A stretch of DNA of 15,951 nt from contig CALVQT010000014.1 of the NCBI GenBank assembly GCA_944358375.1, positions 1-15,951 on the forward strand, written 5' to 3'. The notes beneath the pieces were generated by a model. That model saw only the letters and a list, made by a program, of their open reading frames with translations. It was not told the origin of the DNA and ran no database searches. Every line of letters begins with the position of its first letter. Within the stretch, counting starts at the first letter, position 1. Both the position numbers and the translations under genes were made by a program. Shown here in pieces: positions 1 through 6,053 of the stretch. This DNA is from an uncultured Bacilli bacterium (GTDB taxonomy: Bacteria > Bacillota_I > Bacilli_A > RF39 > UBA660).

Positions 1-1
1 T

Positions 2-58
2 GGAGAAGAAGCTACAGTAAGTGATTTAATAAAACTTCAAAAAATAATTAAAAACTGA
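2..58 (+). CDS. 3' end of an unidentified protein
   Basis: An open frame enters from the left edge and ends in TGA with the residues ATVSDLIKLQKIIKN. The SDLIKLQK pattern resembles the second half of a dockerin-type repeat (aspartate followed by a short amphipathic helix) seen at the C-terminus of some secreted Bacillota proteins. Only 18 residues are visible, so this is a weak guess. No clear terminator follows; a 6-bp hairpin near 79-96 lacks a good U-tract. Confidence 0.4.
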   Translation, partial: GEEATVSDLIKLQKIIKN

Positions 59-302
59 GCTTGAAATTTTTTAAATACTTATCTTTTTATAGATAACTTT
101 AAAATCCTAAACAATGCACAATTATTATTACTAATAATTTATTTTATACTCTTTTAACATTTTTTAATGACTTATTTTCAATATAGTAATAATCTCGAGT
201 TATATTTTAATTTTTAGTTAAATATTTTTACAAAACTCAAATACCTTTCTCATCATCACTTCTAAGCAATTATTTTAAAAATATAAAATTACAAAAAGGC
301 AT

Positions 303-327
303 AATAAAAGGATTATCGTAATAATCC
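303..327 (-). terminator. Intrinsic terminator of tRNA-Trp
   Basis: Read on the minus strand, GGATTAT, a TACG loop and ATAATCC form a perfect 7-bp stem followed by TTTTATTAT. It lies 12 bases beyond the encoded CCA of the tRNA gene, so it most likely ends that transcript. Confidence 0.75.
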
Positions 328-339
328 CTTAATTTCAAA

Positions 340-413
340 TGGCAGGGGTATCAGGATTTGAACCCGAACGGAGCGTTTTGGAGACGCTAATACTACCATT
401 ATATTATACCCCT
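340..413 (-). tRNA. tRNA-Trp (anticodon CCA)
   Basis: On the minus strand the gene folds as a tRNA. The acceptor stem is AGGGGTA/TACCCCT, the anticodon stem AGCGT/ACGCT encloses the loop CTCCAAA, and the T arm is TCGGG-TTCAAAT-CCTGA. The anticodon CCA (positions 3-5 of the loop) reads UGG. The discriminator base is G and the 3' CCA is encoded. Because neighbouring genes end in TGA, a CCA anticodon fits a standard genetic code rather than UGA-Trp reassignment. It is a single tRNA with its own promoter and terminator. Confidence 0.95.
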
Positions 414-426
414 AACAAACAAAGAA

Positions 427-455
427 ATTATAACATACAAACTTTCCTTTTTCAA
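427..455 (-). promoter_or_regulatory. Promoter of tRNA-Trp
   Basis: On the minus strand, TTGAAA (455-450), a 17-bp spacer and TATAAT (432-427) precede the tRNA 5' end by 13 bases. A TG one base upstream of the -10 makes it an extended -10. This is close to the sigma-A consensus, as expected for a stable RNA gene. Confidence 0.8.
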
Positions 456-513
456 TCATAACTTTTTACAACAAAATTATAATATTTCATATTATTAAAT
501 AGGTGATATTTAT

Positions 514-936
514 ATGTTAATTAATTACACTAGTAAAGAACTCGATTTATGTGCAAGATTAATGAGAGCTGAGGCACTAAGCGAAGGAAACTTGGGGATG
601 TTAATGGTCGGAAATGTTATAGTTAATAGAGCAATTGCAGATTGTTTAACTTTTTCAAACCTAAGAACAATTACTGATGTAATATATCAAAACAATCAAT
701 TTAGTGGAATCAATAGTTCACTGTTTTATAGCTCAGCTACTACAAAAGAAAAAGCATTAGCAGAAAGAGTTTTAAAAGGTGAATATTATCATCCAGCAAC
801 AAATGCTTTATGGTTTTATGCTCCTTCAGGCACGACTTCATGCAAAACAACTTGGTACGGTCAAACACTTTCTGGAAGATATAAAAGTCACTGTTTTTAT
901 GAACCAGATAGTGGAGTTTGTAAAGAATTACACTAA
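514..936 (+). CDS. SleB-type cell wall hydrolase
   Basis: A 140-residue protein that matches the Hydrolase_2 (SleB) domain over nearly its whole length. In this family the domain cleaves peptidoglycan as a lytic transglycosylase. The N-terminal CARLMRAEALSEG carries the glutamate (E20) matching the family's catalytic Glu in the R-x-x-x-AEA-x-x-E-like motif. It is followed by the hydrophobic VGNVIVNR helix and the VIYQNNQFSGI segment typical of SleB. There is no signal peptide, spore-coat domain or LysM, so it is a stand-alone catalytic domain. The start is set by AGGTGAT at 501-507, seven bases before the ATG. In spore-formers this family acts in cortex lysis at germination; short versions also occur in non-sporulating relatives and phages. 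It runs convergent to the Fic toxin gene. Confidence 0.82.
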   Translation: MLINYTSKELDLCARLMRAEALSEGNLGMLMVGNVIVNRAIADCLTFSNLRTITDVIYQNNQFSGINSSLFYSSATTKEKALAERVLKGEYYHPATNALWFYAPSGTTSCKTTWYGQTLSGRYKSHCFYEPDSGVCKELH

Positions 937-937
937 A

Positions 938-969
938 AAATGTGAAAAACTTTCACATTTTCATTTTTT
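938..969 (+). terminator. Terminator between convergent genes
   Basis: AAATGTGAAA and TTTCACATTT form a 10-bp stem with a 3-base loop, followed by TCATTTTTT on the plus strand just after the hydrolase stop. On the minus strand the stem is followed only by a short TTT run. The Fic stop codon lies inside the right arm. It probably works mainly for the plus-strand gene and perhaps in both directions. Confidence 0.75.
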
Positions 970-1591
970 CTTCTGGATTAACTAGCGCTTTTTGAAATTC
1001 CATATCTATTAAACTTCTAAAAGCCAATGCATATGTAATATTATCTAAAACTACTTCACCATTAAATTTTGTCCAATCCAACTCAAGTGGTCCAAATGGC
1101 AAATCTTTACTTTTTTCCGCAACAAATTCCCTCAAAAATTCTCTAGCCGCCCTACCATTTCCCTCTCTAAATGGATGTATAGCCATAAGTTGTATATAAT
1201 AAGTAGACAAAAACATCGCAAATTTATAAGAACTATCAACTTGTAAAAACTCTTCATTCATTAATTTTAATTCTCCAGTTAAATACTCATCAATACTTCT
1301 ATAATCAGTAAAGCCTGTCTGTTTCTGCATATTAACGGTTCTATATTCCCCAGCCCAATCGTATAAGTCTTCAAAAATATATTTATGTATGTCTTTTAAA
1401 TGTTGACTATCATAATTCCCAAATATAGGATTTTCATATAATTGAACTAATTTTTCAAAAGATATCTGTGCTTCTTTGCTTTTTAATTCTTCACTATCAA
1501 TGATATTTAATTTATTTTTTAATGTTCGTGTTCCAGGATAAAAATAATCGTTCCAACGTTCTTCTTCACTTCTATCATTTATTAATTCCAT
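953..1591 (-). CDS. Fic-family toxin (AMP-transferase)
   Basis: A 212-residue Fic protein. The motif HPFREGNGRAAR (residues 139-150) is a complete canonical Fic active site, with catalytic His139 and the anion-binding GNGR. It is preceded by the usual HLKDIHKYIFEDLYDWAGEYR region. Fic enzymes normally transfer AMP from ATP to hydroxyl side chains of target proteins; Fic toxins of VbhT/FicT type act on DNA gyrase and topoisomerase IV. No (S/T)xxxE(G/N) inhibitory motif is seen within the protein, which fits a class I Fic controlled by a separate antitoxin. The ATG at 1591 is chosen because GGAGG (1601-1597) sits five bases before it; an upstream in-frame TTG would put this site inside the gene. 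It overlaps the end of the antitoxin gene by 17 bases, suggesting translational coupling. Confidence 0.9.
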   Translation of the reverse strand: MELINDRSEEERWNDYFYPGTRTLKNKLNIIDSEELKSKEAQISFEKLVQLYENPIFGNYDSQHLKDIHKYIFEDLYDWAGEYRTVNMQKQTGFTDYRSIDEYLTGELKLMNEEFLQVDSSYKFAMFLSTYYIQLMAIHPFREGNGRAAREFLREFVAEKSKDLPFGPLELDWTKFNGEVVLDNITYALAFRSLIDMEFQKALVNPEEKMKM

Positions 1592-1760
1592 TATTACCTC
1601 CAAATTTTAACATAAGTTTAGGAACATTAATATTCAATGATTCAGTTACCTTATTTTCATAATCTAAAAGATAAGATTCATCTACAGAAATACCGTCTAT
1701 TTTTAAATTTGCTAATGCTTGAACAATTGCTTCGCGTTTATTTTCTAACTTTTCTTTCAT
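1575..1760 (-). CDS. VbhA-like antitoxin of the Fic toxin
   Basis: A 61-residue protein directly upstream of, and overlapping, the Fic gene. Its N-terminal helix REAIVQALANLKIDG aligns by eye with the VbhA antitoxin family, where the (S/T)xxxE(G/N) motif places a glutamate in the Fic ATP pocket and blocks catalysis. Here the equivalent stretch is N18-L-K-I-D22-G23, so both key residues are conservative variants (Asn for Ser/Thr, Asp for Glu). The rest (SVDESYLLDYENKVTESLN) fits the second VbhA helix. GAGGGA lies seven bases before the ATG. The antitoxin-first order, the overlap and the size make the assignment likely; the altered motif is the uncertain part. Confidence 0.75.
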   Translation of the reverse strand: MKEKLENKREAIVQALANLKIDGISVDESYLLDYENKVTESLNINVPKLMLKFGGNNGINK

Positions 1761-1810
1761 AGTAATCCCTCAATTATATTCTAACAAACCAACATAAGAG
1801 TTTCAATAAT

Positions 1811-2950
1811 TTATTTAGTAGGAATTATTAATTCTTGTCCAATAGATAAATTACTACTATTTAAATTATTTGCTTTCATTATATCATTAACAGTAACGCC
1901 ATATTTATTGGCAATTTTCCACAAACTATCACCCTTTTGCACTGTATAATTAGCATAATCTTTCGTACCAGGAATAACTAAAATTTGTCCAATACTTAAA
2001 ACATTTGAAGATAAATTATTTGCTTCTTTTAATTCATCTACTGTAACATTATATTTATTTGCTATACTATATAAGTTATCGCCTTTGACAACAACATATT
2101 TGATTTCATCAATTTCTTCTCCTTGATCAGGCTCAACAGTAGTTGTTTTAACTGGAACAATAAGTTCTTGGTTAATACTTAATAAATCAGATGATAAATT
2201 ATTTGCTTTTTTTAATTCATCTACTGTAATACCATAACTATTAGCAATTTTCCATAAACTATCTCCGCTTTTAACCTTATAGATAATTTGGCTATTTTCG
2301 CCAACATTTATATCTAAATCTTCTTCTTTAGGAATTAATAATTGCTGGTTTATTTGTAAAGTACTTCCACTCAAATTATTAAGTTTTTTTATTGTTTCAA
2401 CCGTCGTATCATATTTATTTGCTATACTCCACAAACTATCTCCCTTTTGTACCGTATAAATTAAATAATCACTAGGAACAACTTCATCTTCTTTTTGAAC
2501 TTTTAAAGTTTGACCCACATTTATAATATTACTACTTAAATTATTAAGTTTCTTTAACTCATCAACAGTAATACCATATTTATTTGCTATACTCCACAAA
2601 CTATCTCCTTTTTGTACTGTATAATAACCACTATCTACAGGTGCTATATAATTCAAATTTTTATAATCCATAACCGCTCTTACGACAGCCTCTGCATAAT
2701 TTTTATAATTATTTTTTAATTGATTAACATCATCTTTAGAACTATCTAAAAAACCATATTCAACAATTATTGCTTCAGTATTAGGTGTTTCTCTATGAAT
2801 AAAATAATAATCTTTCGAAGGATTACTTGGCAACCTTTGTTGATAATTTTTTCTAATATTTTGACCTTCTTTTTCTAACTCATTAAGTATTTTGGAAGAT
2901 AAAGTACTAGTATTTCTAAGAGCATATATTACTTCAGCACCATCACCACC
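1811..2950 (-). pseudogene. 3' half of split amidase with five LysM repeats
   Basis: This is the C-terminal part of an Amidase_3 N-acetylmuramoyl-L-alanine amidase plus a wall-binding tail. Native sequence starts at 2950 with GGDGAEVIYALRN. It continues through HRETPNTEAIIVEYGFLD, which holds the family's late catalytic glutamate, for about 379 codons. Five LysM repeats follow (beginning near codons 70, 126, 185, 246 and 296 counted from the ATG at 2833), each with a VQKGDSLW-like start and an ANNLSS-like middle. The 5' half lies at 15815-15951; the mobile element separates them. Joining the halves at the shared core gives NAGGGDGAEV in one frame. The internal ATG at 2833 has no good ribosome binding site, so this half may not be translated while the element is in place. 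If it were, it would give a LysM protein without a complete catalytic site. Confidence 0.9.
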
Positions 2951-2970
2951 TCGCGATGGTCAAAGTGTGG
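2940..2970. other. Attachment junction, low end of the element
   Basis: CCACCTC at 2946-2952 is shared with 15815-15821. Left of it is amidase coding sequence; right of it is element DNA (GCGATGG...AGTGT). The element-side arm GCGA.GG....AGTGT mirrors the arm at the other end, giving a dyad when the ends are joined. The stop codon of the last ASCH gene is only 20 bases away. Confidence 0.8.
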
Positions 2971-3327
2971 TTATTTTATTGGTGTTATATGTATCGCATA
3001 TACCCCATTTGTTTTTATTGCTTCTTCATATCCATTTAAACTATTTATTGATTTTATACCTTCACTAAAGTCATTAGTAGATGATAAGGTATATCTGGTA
3101 CCTTCCATTATTAATAATTCTTCAATAGAATTATACCAATTAACATCTCCAACTATACACTTTAATGTTTCACCTTCAAATGACGTGAAATTAATAATAT
3201 CATTTTCTTTTAATTTTGAATAATCAAAATGATTTTTTCCTACTTTTGTTGCTCTTATCTCTACTCTTTTTCTTCTTTCATTTATTGCTTTAAAAGCTCT
3301 ATTATTTACATCAAAATAATACTCCAT
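2971..3327 (-). CDS. ASCH-domain protein 2
   Basis: A 118-residue protein consisting of one ASCH (PUA-like) domain. The K20-R-V-E23-I-R25 segment matches the K-x-x-E-x-R part of the ASCH signature GxKxxExR. It is followed by a LKENDIINF strand (usually GDxIxF) and a C-terminal GVYAIHITPIK strand. ASCH domains form a nucleic-acid or nucleoside-binding barrel; the characterised member YqfB hydrolyses N4-acetylcytidine, and its catalytic lysine lies in this signature. The start ATG follows the stop of the preceding ASCH gene by one base (TAA-C-ATG), so translation is probably coupled. It is the last gene of a three-gene operon and ends 20 bases from the element boundary. The exact substrate is unknown. 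Confidence 0.7.
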   Translation of the reverse strand: MEYYFDVNNRAFKAINERRKRVEIRATKVGKNHFDYSKLKENDIINFTSFEGETLKCIVGDVNWYNSIEELLIMEGTRYTLSSTNDFSEGIKSINSLNGYEEAIKTNGVYAIHITPIK

Positions 3328-3328
3328 G

Positions 3329-3742
3329 TTATATTAACCTCTTAACTTTAGCCAATTTTATATCATTAGTTAATTCTACATATCTATCATCATAAGCATA
3401 ACTTTGAGGTGGTGCAAATCCATAAACATCTTTAAGTTCTTTTAATCCTATTGGATTTTCTAACAAATCAACATGCTTTATCTCATAAGCATATTTTGAT
3501 TGTTTTAAACCAGCATTAAAATCTGCATTACCATATCCTAATTCGTTTATTTTATTAGGATACTCCACTATCTTTTCTACTTCTATTATATATTTTAATT
3601 GACAAGTTGGCACAGTCTCATATACAAACAAAGTATCTATTGCTTCTTTTGGAATGTATTTTCTAAATTCATGATCTTTTTCACCGGTTTCAATCTTTTT
3701 TGTAAACTTTGGTTTTATGCTGATGTATATTGCTTTTTTCAT
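3329..3742 (-). CDS. ASCH-domain protein 1
   Basis: A 137-residue ASCH/PUA-like protein, distinct from its neighbour. The signature GEKDHEFRKYIPK (residues 20-32) has the full G-x-K-x-x-E-x-R pattern. It is preceded by AIYISIKPKFTKKIE, typical of stand-alone ASCH proteins, and followed by a strand-rich region (LFVYETVPTCQLKYIIEVEKI). The ATG at 3742 is preferred over an upstream TTG because AGGAG (3757-3753) lies ten bases before it but only one base before the TTG. The gene overlaps the synthetase-like gene by 53 bases, a large overlap that points to coupled expression and fixed stoichiometry. Likely role: binding or modifying RNA or a nucleoside product together with the synthetase-like partner. 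This is inference from context. Confidence 0.72.
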   Translation of the reverse strand: MKKAIYISIKPKFTKKIETGEKDHEFRKYIPKEAIDTLFVYETVPTCQLKYIIEVEKIVEYPNKINELGYGNADFNAGLKQSKYAYEIKHVDLLENPIGLKELKDVYGFAPPQSYAYDDRYVELTNDIKLAKVKRLI

Positions 3743-4814
3743 ATTCTTCAAACTCCTTTTTAAAATAATATATTGAATAATTTCTAAATAATAAATATGG
3801 TTTTTCTATCCATTCGTCAGTTATATTGTGAATAACATCTAATGCTTCAATACCTTTGGAATTTTTTAAATATTCATAATTTATAAGATAAGCTGGCAAA
3901 TCACTATAAGCACCTTCTTTAACATATAAAGATTTTGATAATTTTGCACCTGACCAGTCTAATACAAGCGGTGTATATAGTATAGAAGGCAAATTATTTA
4001 CCGGAAAACCTAACAATGCAGCTGGTTTGTATAATAATTCTTCTTGATAAAATCCAGCATAATCACTACCGGTAATTCGCATAATCTGATATTCTTGGTT
4101 TTCATCCATATTATGCATTCCATAAGCAATTGCTCTAACTAAATTTCTAACAGGAGTATTATATTCTAATTTATCACTTTGATTCTTAATGTTAGTAATA
4201 TACTCACCATGTTCTGGGCAATAAGAATATATATTTTCACCAACAAATTTAGTAGTTAAACTATTTTTGTCAGCAAGTCCACAAAAGGGGCAAGCAACTC
4301 TAACTCTTAAATTTTTGTATTTTGGATCAAGAATTTTAGAAATATCATCTTGTTTTTCAATTAATTTCTTCACTATTGGATATATATATGGTTGTTTATT
4401 AAATTCACTCTGGAATCTAATTAAATAATCAACATTGTCTATAGCCTTAAAATAATCTAATATTTCCATATAATCATTAAAATTATTATTAATTTTTCCA
4501 GTATTTTTCAAACTTTTTTGATATTTAACCCCATTTATTTCAATTGTTTCGCTTGGCGCTGTATCTACAACTTCAAATAATACCTTGACATTTAAATTAG
4601 GATTAATTTCTTTCATTTTTTTTGCTAACGAAAACGCCGTAGAAAAAACAATCAATGTTCCGAAATGTGGAGAACTATTAGGTTGAGCACCAATACTTAT
4701 CACGATGTTATCTTTTGTAAATTTTTGAAGCAAAAAATTTGCAATATCTTTTTCAAAAACATAAGACCCACCACCTAGCGGATTATAAATTTTACCATCA
4801 CATTCAATATTCAT
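3690..4814 (-). CDS. Class I aminoacyl-tRNA synthetase-like protein
   Basis: A 374-residue protein with both class I synthetase signatures. The HIGH-like motif is in GAQPNSSPHFGT (residues 42-53) and the KMSKS-like motif is in GAKLSKS (289-295). An ATP-binding Rossmann core that forms adenylates is therefore likely intact. Between them is a zinc-knuckle-like CPFCG...CPEHG (C175, C178, C199, H202). The order and the GSDYAGFYQEE stretch most resemble class I lysyl-tRNA synthetase. The protein is clearly shorter than a full LysRS-I, with little room after KLSKS for the anticodon-binding domain. It is therefore probably not a housekeeping synthetase. Candidate roles are a tRNA-directed or aminoacyl-adenylate enzyme in defence or self-protection. 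GAGGTG precedes the ATG. It leads an operon with two ASCH genes inside the mobile element. Confidence 0.75.
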   Translation of the reverse strand: MNIECDGKIYNPLGGGSYVFEKDIANFLLQKFTKDNIVISIGAQPNSSPHFGTLIVFSTAFSLAKKMKEINPNLNVKVLFEVVDTAPSETIEINGVKYQKSLKNTGKINNNFNDYMEILDYFKAIDNVDYLIRFQSEFNKQPYIYPIVKKLIEKQDDISKILDPKYKNLRVRVACPFCGLADKNSLTTKFVGENIYSYCPEHGEYITNIKNQSDKLEYNTPVRNLVRAIAYGMHNMDENQEYQIMRITGSDYAGFYQEELLYKPAALLGFPVNNLPSILYTPLVLDWSGAKLSKSLYVKEGAYSDLPAYLINYEYLKNSKGIEALDVIHNITDEWIEKPYLLFRNYSIYYFKKEFEEYEKSNIHQHKTKVYKKD

Positions 4815-4840
4815 ATATTACACCTCACTTTTTTGCACTT

Positions 4841-4849
4841 ATTATAACA
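4841..4849 (-). promoter_or_regulatory. Extended -10 promoter of synthetase-like/ASCH operon
   Basis: On the minus strand TGT-TATAAT lies 27 bases before the start codon, with the ribosome site cacctc (4821-4826, GAGGTG on the coding strand) between them. No good -35 hexamer is found 17 bases upstream, which is common for extended -10 promoters. Confidence 0.55.
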
Positions 4850-4911
4850 CATTATTGAAATTTTGTGGTTTTTATATAACTATTTTACTTTTTTATAAAT
4901 TTTATAATAAA

Positions 4912-5838
4912 TTATAATAATTCTAAATACTTCTTCAACATTTCCACTTCTAACTTAGTAACTAACTTAACAAAATCTGTATAATTACCAGTAGTATGTG
5001 CCTTATCTAATGCTTCATAATATTCTAATCTTGATTCTTTCTTTATAATTACAGGATTATATCCACTATTCATCAAGTCTAAATTCATAAGTAATCTTGA
5101 TGTTCTTCCATTACCATCAACAAATGGATGTATTTTAACTAATTCCCCATGTAATAATGCAGCTTTAATTATTGGATGATATTCGTTCCAAGTGTTGTAA
5201 TTAAGTATTAATTTTTCCATTAATTCAGGAATTTTAATATAATCTGGTGGGACATGAGTTGCACCTTTTATAGTTACGTTTTCTTTTCTATATCTTCCAG
5301 CATTCTCATTATCTATATCTTTTAAAATTAACTGATGAATATTTTTTATATTCCATTCAGTTATTGGATTTTTATCCTTTACTAAATCATCTAAATATAA
5401 AATTGCTTTTTCATGATTAATTGCTTCTAAATGTTCTTTAATAGACTTTCCACCTACAGTAATACCTTCTAATACAACTTGAGTTTCTCTTAACGTTAAC
5501 GTATTACCTTCAATTCCATTACTATTATAAGTCCATTCTAAATTAATAGACTCTTTTAAAGATTTTAAAGTTTCTTTTGGTATTGGTCTTTTACTATCTA
5601 ACTCTTTTTTTAAACTATCTACTTCATCGAAATAATTATCATCTAAATCAATGATAAATTTATTATCATCTGGTTTAATTATTCTTTTATCAACAGGTTT
5701 ATCAGCGTCAATTGGTATATTCCAACTATTACCTACTTTAACAGCGCCATTAATTCTACCGTCTTGTAGTAATTGTCTTATTCTTCTTTCGCTAATATTC
5801 CATTTTTCAACCGCTTCTTTTGTAGTCATAAATTCCAT
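4912..5838 (-). CDS. HTH-Fic protein (class II Fic)
   Basis: A 308-residue protein. Residues 4-45 form an excisionase/MerR-like helix-turn-helix (TTKEAVEKWNISERRIRQLL...GNSWNIP). A Fic domain follows, with the N-terminal inhibitory motif S106-N-G-I-E110-G111, matching (S/T)xxxE(G/N), and the active site HPFVDGNGRTSR (237-248, His237). This is a class II Fic: self-inhibited by its own helix and probably able to AMPylate proteins when released. The HTH suggests DNA binding and likely autoregulation. The start at 5838 is chosen because AAGGTG lies six bases before it and the promoter lies just upstream; an in-frame start at 5895 would sit upstream of that promoter. It is a single gene followed by no clear terminator. 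Confidence 0.88.
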   Translation of the reverse strand: MEFMTTKEAVEKWNISERRIRQLLQDGRINGAVKVGNSWNIPIDADKPVDKRIIKPDDNKFIIDLDDNYFDEVDSLKKELDSKRPIPKETLKSLKESINLEWTYNSNGIEGNTLTLRETQVVLEGITVGGKSIKEHLEAINHEKAILYLDDLVKDKNPITEWNIKNIHQLILKDIDNENAGRYRKENVTIKGATHVPPDYIKIPELMEKLILNYNTWNEYHPIIKAALLHGELVKIHPFVDGNGRTSRLLMNLDLMNSGYNPVIIKKESRLEYYEALDKAHTTGNYTDFVKLVTKLEVEMLKKYLELL

Positions 5839-5857
5839 ACTTTTCACCTTCGCTACA

Positions 5858-5886
5858 ATTATACCGTACTCGGTAGGAATTGTCAA
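5858..5886 (-). promoter_or_regulatory. Consensus promoter of the HTH-Fic gene
   Basis: On the minus strand TTGACA (5886-5881), exactly 17 bp, then TATAAT (5863-5858): a perfect sigma-A consensus, 20 bases before the chosen start codon. A promoter this strong next to a dyad operator suggests repression by default and strong expression when released. Confidence 0.9.
5862..5875. promoter_or_regulatory. Putative operator TACCG-N4-CGGTA
   Basis: The inverted repeat TACCG-tact-CGGTA lies across the spacer and touches the -10 of the HTH-Fic promoter, where a bound dimer would block RNA polymerase. A second pair of the same half-sites (CGGTA at 5903-5907 and TACCG at 5923-5927) lies upstream in the opposite arrangement. 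Binding by the HTH-Fic protein itself is an inference. Confidence 0.55.
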
Positions 5887-5918
5887 TATATTCATTCCTT
5901 ATCGGTATAGTATTACAT

Positions 5919-5973
5919 AAATTACCGACAACCTGTCTGGATTTTTAACTTCTCGCCAATTTGGCACGAAGTT
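5919..5973. repeat. Two 27-bp palindromes before the membrane protein gene
   Basis: The unit at 5947-5973 reads AACTTC-tc-GCCAA-t-TTGGC-ac-GAAGTT: outer arms AACTTC/GAAGTT, variable inner arms GCC/GGC, and centre CAA-n-TTG. A degenerate unit at 5919-5945 has the same 27-bp frame with inner arm GACA/TGTC but weak outer arms. They match the array at 7026-7487, so copies flank the membrane protein gene on both sides. Confidence 0.8.
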
Positions 5974-5994
5974 ATTAAAATAAAGCTCGATCAA

Positions 5995-6023
5995 TTGCCT
6001 ATATCTTCATAAAGTGTTAAAAT
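5995..6023 (+). promoter_or_regulatory. Putative promoter of the membrane protein gene
   Basis: TTGCCT (5995-6000), a 17-bp spacer and TAAAAT (6018-6023) lie 30 bases upstream of the start codon. Both hexamers are within two mismatches of consensus. The downstream ribosome site is an unusual run of seven G (6039-6045). Confidence 0.5.
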
Positions 6024-6038
6024 ATATAACTAAATTAT

Positions 6039-6045
6039 GGGGGGG
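6039..6045 (+). promoter_or_regulatory. Poly-G ribosome binding site
   Basis: Seven consecutive G bases eight bases before the ATG at 6054, in otherwise about 80% AT surroundings. The run can pair with the anti-Shine-Dalgarno only in part. As a homopolymer it could change length by slippage and so alter translation of the membrane protein. Confidence 0.5.
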
Positions 6046-6053
6046 TATTTGCT

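Noticed and set aside
73..100. Terminator after the first partial gene (TTATCT/AGATAA)
   Set aside because: Stem of only six AT-rich pairs and no convincing T-run; expected by chance in this composition. The rest of 59-302 shows nothing I can support.
340..413. tRNA-Trp as the integration target of the element
   Set aside because: The element boundaries are in the amidase gene 2.5 kb away, and no repeat of the tRNA end is seen elsewhere.
779..985. Plus-strand open frame of 68 codons
   Set aside because: Out-of-frame shadow of the SleB-type hydrolase, running through its terminator.
1773..1778. TATAAT as promoter for the Fic antitoxin
   Set aside because: It would put the transcription start on top of the ribosome site and has no -35 at a suitable distance.
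1811..2833. Independent LysM protein gene starting at 2833
   Set aside because: The frame continues upstream to 2950 with clear Amidase_3 sequence, and its N-terminal half is found at the other end of the element; the ATG at 2833 has no ribosome site.
5651..5920. Plus-strand open frame of 89 codons
   Set aside because: Antisense to the HTH domain and promoter of the HTH-Fic gene; hydrophobic by chance from AT-rich antisense sequence.
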